DNA of 64,000 nt. It comes from Polytrichum commune. Its lineage: Eukaryota > Streptophyta > Polytrichopsida > Polytrichales > Polytrichaceae. Positions within the stretch are counted from its first letter, which is position 1. The number at the start of each line of letters is the position of its first letter. Positions 61,801-64,000 of this stretch are shown here, one piece after another. Where the stretch lies: the NCBI GenBank assembly GCA_950295325.1, contig OX485806.1:33542001-33606000 (forward strand), given 5' to 3'. The notes under the pieces were generated by a model. That model saw only the letters and a list, made by a program, of their open reading frames with translations, made no database searches and had not been told where the DNA came from. A program made the position numbers and the translations under genes.

Positions 61801-62369
61801 GAAGTTCAAAATTGCAGGAGGAGATTGTTCCAGCGACACTCTCCAACTTCTTGAATTCGAGTTAGTTTCAAATGAACCGGTTGAGTTTGAGTGACTGAGT
61901 CTAGTTCAGTTTCTCTAAACTAGTCTGTGGACAAACATACAAAATGGGGCAGTGGTAGGCTGGCAAATTGGTAATTATAATAGAAAAAGCAGAAATGAAC
62001 GAAGATACTAAGATACTATTGTTTCCAAGTGGCAAGTGCACCAATCACATGCTGACATCTTTCGGGTTATCTTTATCGATTTGTTTTTTCCTTTAACCTT
62101 TTCATGGACGGGTTGGTTTAGAAATTACCGGTTTTGGGACGGGTTGTTTTTTCTTCAACCTTTCCATGGACGGGTTGGTTTTGAAATTACTGGTTTTGGG
62201 ACGGGTTGCAAATTTTTTTGCCTTTCAATTCGAGGTTTTGGGACGTGGACGGGTAAAAACTTTGTGAAAAAACAGCCCTGCGCACGACTCTTGTTCAAAT
62301 TCCAACACTCCTTGCCAAAATGATTCCCTCCGCAAAAGGTGCATTTAATTCGGATTCGTTTTGGGGTTG
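58900..62369 (-). mobile_element. broken gypsy-type gag/protease relic, minus strand, interrupted by a hAT-type element
   Basis: Minus-strand parts are a zinc knuckle near 62330 (KCTFCGGNHFGKEC), a second zinc-knuckle region near 60650-60750 (CLSCAEIGHYEGD), an aspartic-protease-like piece near 59860 (FHIDTGFSVKLM) and a long coiled-coil-like part at 59238-59723. The relic is old and has about ten breaks. The insertion at 60981-62280 lies inside its gag region, and the CACTA element starting at 62370 cuts off its upstream part. No LTR was recognised. Confidence 0.7.
60981..62280. mobile_element. non-autonomous hAT-type DNA transposon, 1300 bp, with 8-bp target duplication
   Basis: The left end CAGGGGTGTTTTTCACAAGG and the inverted right end CAGGGCTGTTTTTTCACAAA agree with one gap and two or three changes. 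CGCACGAC flanks the element at 60973-60980 and 62281-62288. An 8-bp duplication with CAGGG termini is diagnostic of the hAT superfamily. No transposase frame is present. Subterminal sequence holds seven GGACGGGT motifs, two near the left end and five near the right end, all in the same orientation, and several ACCGGTT boxes. It lies inside the gag relic. Confidence 0.88.
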
Positions 62370-64000
62370 CACTATAAGAAAATCCTGTTTTTTGTGACGT
62401 CAAAAAAAACGGGAGTGCGCGTTCACTTTGACATGGAGGTTCTTCTCTTGGACGTCACCTAAAATCCGTCATGTCAGACAGGAGAAAAACGCGTCGTGGA
62501 CATGCGAAAACATGGGGAATTTCAGCACGTTTTTATGTGACGTCACATAAAACATGGTGTTCCATAGTGTCCACGTGAAGACACGTGGATGCCACCGGCA
62601 TGCCACGCAAGCATGTTTTTTGCGGGCAGTGCCACGTCGGCACGCTTTTTTTTCCGCCCCCTCGGTGACGTGGATGGCCTCGTGGACCCTCTTGAGATGA
62701 CGTGGAATGCGATTAAAAACTGACGTGGCATTCGCTGTTGCTGACGTGGACATTGCATTACGTGGCGATGTGTGCTGTTACCGACGTCCTTTGCGACACG
62801 AAAATGTCACATGAGACATTTTCCTCGACGTATGCATGTATTTTTTGGGTGTTTTCGGGGTGACTTTTAGTTTTCTTGGACATCCTTTTTGACAGTGGGA
62901 TGTTATGTGTGACATCAAATGGGGCATTACAAATTATGGGGATGTCCTCTAGCCAAAACCACAGCTTGTTTGGGAGTGATGATGCCGTTTTCAAGCTTAG
63001 CCCGCCTTGACGTGGCTGATTGCCTCAAATTCTCAAACACATTATTGACATCAAGTTGTTTGGCTATTAGCAGGACCAAATGTCAGATGCACGTCACTTA
63101 TGCCATCTACGAGAATAAACACCGACGTCAACTATTCCACCAGACAGTCGGAACAAACACAAAAAACGCGTGGAACAAATGTACACCAATGCTTTCCAAT
63201 TCCGTAAATGCAACGTTTTCATTGATACAACATATTGCAACCAAGAGGCTGCATTTACACATCAATCGCTAGTTGCCCAAAAACTTAAACATTGTCCATG
63301 ATCGAGGCATCCATGTCTATAGTCGCGAGTCTACACCTCCACGACTAAGTGGATAATTCATGAGCACTCGAATGGAGAGCCGCGTCGTTATTGAGAACGT
63401 CCACTCATTTCTTCTTTTGTGTCTGTGCCTTCGTACTAGTCCCCACCTGCCCCATTCCACCACCATTCACAAAACCGCATGAATTACATTAGTGGTCATC
63501 CGAACATGAAATGGACTCACATGAACGACGTGACTATATTCGAGTGCTCCACACTCCTCCTGCAATCATGCAAGCAATGTAGGCATGCAAACACTAGTTC
63601 CCTCACCTTCGCAAGATTTTGGGGAGGTTTAGGCAAACCAACCGCTTTTGGTGCACCGAGTTTGGCCATTGAGGATTTCGCTTGTGCGCTTCTACCCACA
63701 CGGCGGGGTCGGCCACCTGATTCCTCCGGTACGGGCACCTCATCCTGTAATAGCATTCCGCATTAGTACTCGGAGGTTTCAAATTATGGTCGTTCTGTTC
63801 TGCGATAATTCAAACTGTCAAGGCAAACGTTCAGCCTAATGTACATGTTGACATCCTCAATGACACCACGAAGAACATGCCAGACAAATACATGAAGGTA
63901 TAATTTTTTAAACGACAATGAGAGGGTTTTCAGTATGTCTAATATGGGTGGGTGTTACTTGATGTTACCTGATCCAGAGATGCAATCTCTTCAGGCACGT
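62370..64000. mobile_element. left end of a CACTA (En/Spm) transposon, continues beyond the window
   Basis: The element opens with CACTATAAGAAAATCCTG, the typical CACTA terminal sequence. About 900 bp of subterminal DNA follow, dense in GACGT motifs (GTGACGTC, GACGTGGCA, CTGACGTGG and similar, more than ten between 62395 and 63130), matching the known arrangement of transposase-binding repeats in this superfamily. Coding exons start further in. The 3-bp target duplication cannot be checked because the other end is outside the window. Confidence 0.8.
63405..64000 (-). CDS. 3' exons of the CACTA element's own gene (partial)
   Basis: Three exons are deduced on the minus strand: up to 63969 from beyond the window (ending VPEEIASLDQ), 63744-63607 (46 codons, DEVPVPEESGGRPRRVGRSA, then QAKSSMAKLGAPKAVG, ending LAK), and 63446-63405 (VGTSTKAQTQKKK, stop). 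All junctions are GT-AG in phase 0. The tail is basic and proline-containing without a known domain. Its position, with the gene ending toward the terminal repeat, fits either the transposase or an accessory protein of an En/Spm-type element. The frame is clean, so the element may be fairly young. Confidence 0.55.

Overview
The window is nuclear DNA of a land plant. The host genes have short GT-AG introns with one GC-AG intron. A plastid early light-induced protein, a plant GH19 chitinase-like protein, a plastid DUF3727-type protein and a cell-wall pectinesterase are all present. There are no bacterial operons, rRNA genes, convincing intact tRNA genes or CRISPR arrays. The low gene density (four host genes in 64 kb), the number of decayed transposons and the type of SWIM-finger transposase suggest a repeat-rich non-seed plant (moss, lycophyte or fern). 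That placement is an inference and not proven.

Layout. 1-2262 is the 3' two thirds of a MULE-type transposase gene with a SWIM zinc finger. 2580-3565 (minus strand) holds unrecognised coding-like pieces. 3566-8216 is gene-free, with a minisatellite at 7350-7785. 8217 to about 14330 is an old broken Ty3/gypsy chromovirus split by two solo LTRs, each with a perfect 5-bp target duplication; part of a third LTR lies inverted at 15118-15692. 15693-23240 is mostly AT-rich and gene-free. 23241-23990 is a diverged relic of the same SWIM-finger transposase family. 25596-26922 holds a tRNA-type SINE, a dispersed repeat and a MITE. 27696-28400 is an intronless ELIP. 30255-34229 (minus) is a three-exon CTL-type chitinase with a tandem array in intron 1. 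39125-43250 (minus) is an eleven-exon DUF3727-type plastid protein. 43985-45520 is another gypsy relic. 46712-46860 is a tRNA-Arg-like SINE. 47528-53740 (minus) is a five-exon pectinesterase with a CACTA-type MITE and a (GA)39 tract in intron 4. 53741-58900 is gene-free, with a 32-bp minisatellite, a third copy of the dispersed repeat and a second SINE copy. From 58900 a gypsy gag/protease relic is interrupted by a 1300-bp hAT-type element. At 62370 a CACTA (En/Spm) element begins and runs off the right edge, with three exons of its own gene visible.

The four host genes do not form a pathway. CTL and pectinesterase both act in the cell wall, and ELIP and the DUF3727 protein are both plastid-targeted, but neither pair is adjacent or obviously co-regulated. 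The most informative content is the transposon archaeology. Several insertion events have exact target duplications. A 21-bp sequence is shared between the ELIP upstream region and the interior of the hAT element. All exon junctions given here were derived by hand from reading frames and splice signals, and every multi-exon gene closes with a consistent frame.
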